Source: NaphS2 sp964588535 (GTDB lineage: Bacteria; Desulfobacterota; DSM-4660; Desulfatiglandales; Desulfatiglandaceae). From it: DNA of 7,642 nucleotides. Within the stretch, counting starts at the first letter, position 1, and every line of letters starts with the position of its first letter. A program made the translations under genes and the position numbers. The notes under the pieces were generated by a model. The model saw nothing but the letters and a program-made list of their open reading frames with translations. It was not told the DNA's origin and ran no database searches. Positions 6,930 through 7,642 of this stretch are shown piece by piece. The stretch spans positions 1 to 7,642 of the forward strand of contig CAZPQA010000130.1 in NCBI GenBank assembly GCA_964588535.1. Reading direction: 5' to 3'.

Positions 6930-7642
6930 TCAAGGCAGTTTTCGGTGCGGCCAGGGAATCATGGCCCTGAGCATCAGCCGCGCATTGAGCAGGCTGAGTC
7001 TCACGTTATCATTGAACAGATGGAAATGGGAAACCCGGTCTTCATCTGCCGGATAAAAGGTTGAAACATCCACCTCCAGAAGTTCAATCCCGGCCCAGGC
7101 CCCCTTTGCCAGTACCTCATTTTCGAAGGCGTAACGGCGTTCGCGCAGTTTGAGGGCCTTCAGCACCCAGACGGGATAGCCGCGATAACCGCTCTGGGTA
7201 TCCCCCAGTAACCGACCGGTTTGAACCATTAGCCAGAAATTTGAGATGCGGCGGCCGATGCGGGATCCGGACGGCACATAGCCGGTTTCAAAATTACGCT
7301 TGCCCACCACAATAGCACGGGGAGATCGGTGCATGGCCGAAATGAACAGGTGCAGATCATTGGGATCGTGTTGTCCGTCCGCATCCAGGGTCACCATATG
7401 GGTCATTCCCAGTTTTTCCGCTTCCCTTGCCGCGGTCAAAATGGTTGCGCCCTTGCCGAAATTGTGTGAATGCCGAACCCTGTGAACATCAAGATCGAGA
7501 ATGGTTCCCCATCCACCATCCGTGCTGCCGTCATCCACCACCATGACCGCATCATGCAGCCGGCATACTTTTTCAACCACTCCCCTGAGTGTTGCGCAAT
7601 GGTTATAAACGGGGATTACGATGATGACTTTTATTCGATTGT
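6930..7642 (-). CDS. Family 2 glycosyltransferase, 5' end outside the window
   Basis: This is a cytoplasmic-face GT-A fold enzyme that transfers sugar from a nucleotide-sugar donor, probably to a polyprenyl-phosphate or lipid acceptor. Counting from the first complete codon (7640), the visible 236 residues begin NRIKVIIVIPVYNHCATLRG, the standard first strand of GT2 enzymes, followed by VVDDGSTDGG (34-43). The DXD-type metal site is DADGQHDP (86-93), and DTQSGYRGY (147-155) matches the dolichol-phosphate-mannose-synthase-like branch. The tail YPADEDRVSHFHLFNDNVRLSLLN resembles, from memory, GT2 enzymes of aryl-polyene and other outer-membrane lipid clusters. There is no predicted membrane helix. 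A GTG at 7580 is an internal valine, not the start, because the conserved first strand lies upstream of it. The real start must lie a few codons beyond base 7642. The stop is one base before the repeat-protein ATG, and this is the first visible gene of the run. Confidence 0.92.
   Translation of the reverse strand, partial: NRIKVIIVIPVYNHCATLRGVVEKVCRLHDAVMVVDDGSTDGGWGTILDLDVHRVRHSHNFGKGATILTAAREAEKLGMTHMVTLDADGQHDPNDLHLFISAMHRSPRAIVVGKRNFETGYVPSGSRIGRRISNFWLMVQTGRLLGDTQSGYRGYPVWVLKALKLRERRYAFENEVLAKGAWAGIELLEVDVSTFYPADEDRVSHFHLFNDNVRLSLLNARLMLRAMIPWPHRKLP

Noticed and set aside
7578..7580. GTG as start of the glycosyltransferase
   Set aside because: The frame stays open upstream and encodes the conserved VIIVIPVYN strand, so this codon is internal.

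Overview
The window looks like chromosome of a Gram-negative bacterium, most likely from the Desulfobacterota (the former deltaproteobacterial sulfate reducers and relatives). This is an inference. It rests on a CHASE2-type class III nucleotide cyclase, a B12-dependent-type radical SAM enzyme, intermediate GC content, and a short dispersed palindrome of the 'GTAGGGGCAGG..CCTGCCCTTAC' type that I remember as common in such genomes. No rRNA, tRNA, CRISPR array, transposase or phage gene is visible, and no stretch over 300 bases lacks a gene.

Layout. Bases 10-2487 on the plus strand encode a membrane-anchored sensor cyclase: an N-terminal membrane segment, an extracytoplasmic CHASE2 sensor, three membrane helices, a cyclase domain, and a C-terminal region resembling a degenerate PilZ domain. 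It converges, with a 34-base gap, on a tightly packed minus-strand gene run that fills the rest of the window. In transcription order this run holds a family 2 glycosyltransferase (entering from the right edge, its first codons outside the window), a secreted 667-residue protein with eleven copies of a D-x-x-G-x-D-x-Y repeat, a VanZ-family membrane protein with an extra C-terminal part, and a cobalamin-binding/radical SAM protein. The junctions are 1 base, an 8-base overlap, and 35 bases, so the four genes look like one operon.

How the genes may work together. The glycosyltransferase resembles enzymes that use polyprenyl-phosphate or lipid acceptors. VanZ proteins are membrane proteins, the B12/radical SAM family includes methylases and cyclases of lipids and other hydrophobic substrates, and the repeat protein is exported. 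A cell-envelope glycolipid or surface-structure function is the simplest joint hypothesis, but the sequence does not identify the product. The repeat protein is the least explained item in the window and the best candidate for something undescribed. A dispersed palindrome forms the last codons of the VanZ gene, and a second small hairpin lies just after it, in front of the radical SAM gene.
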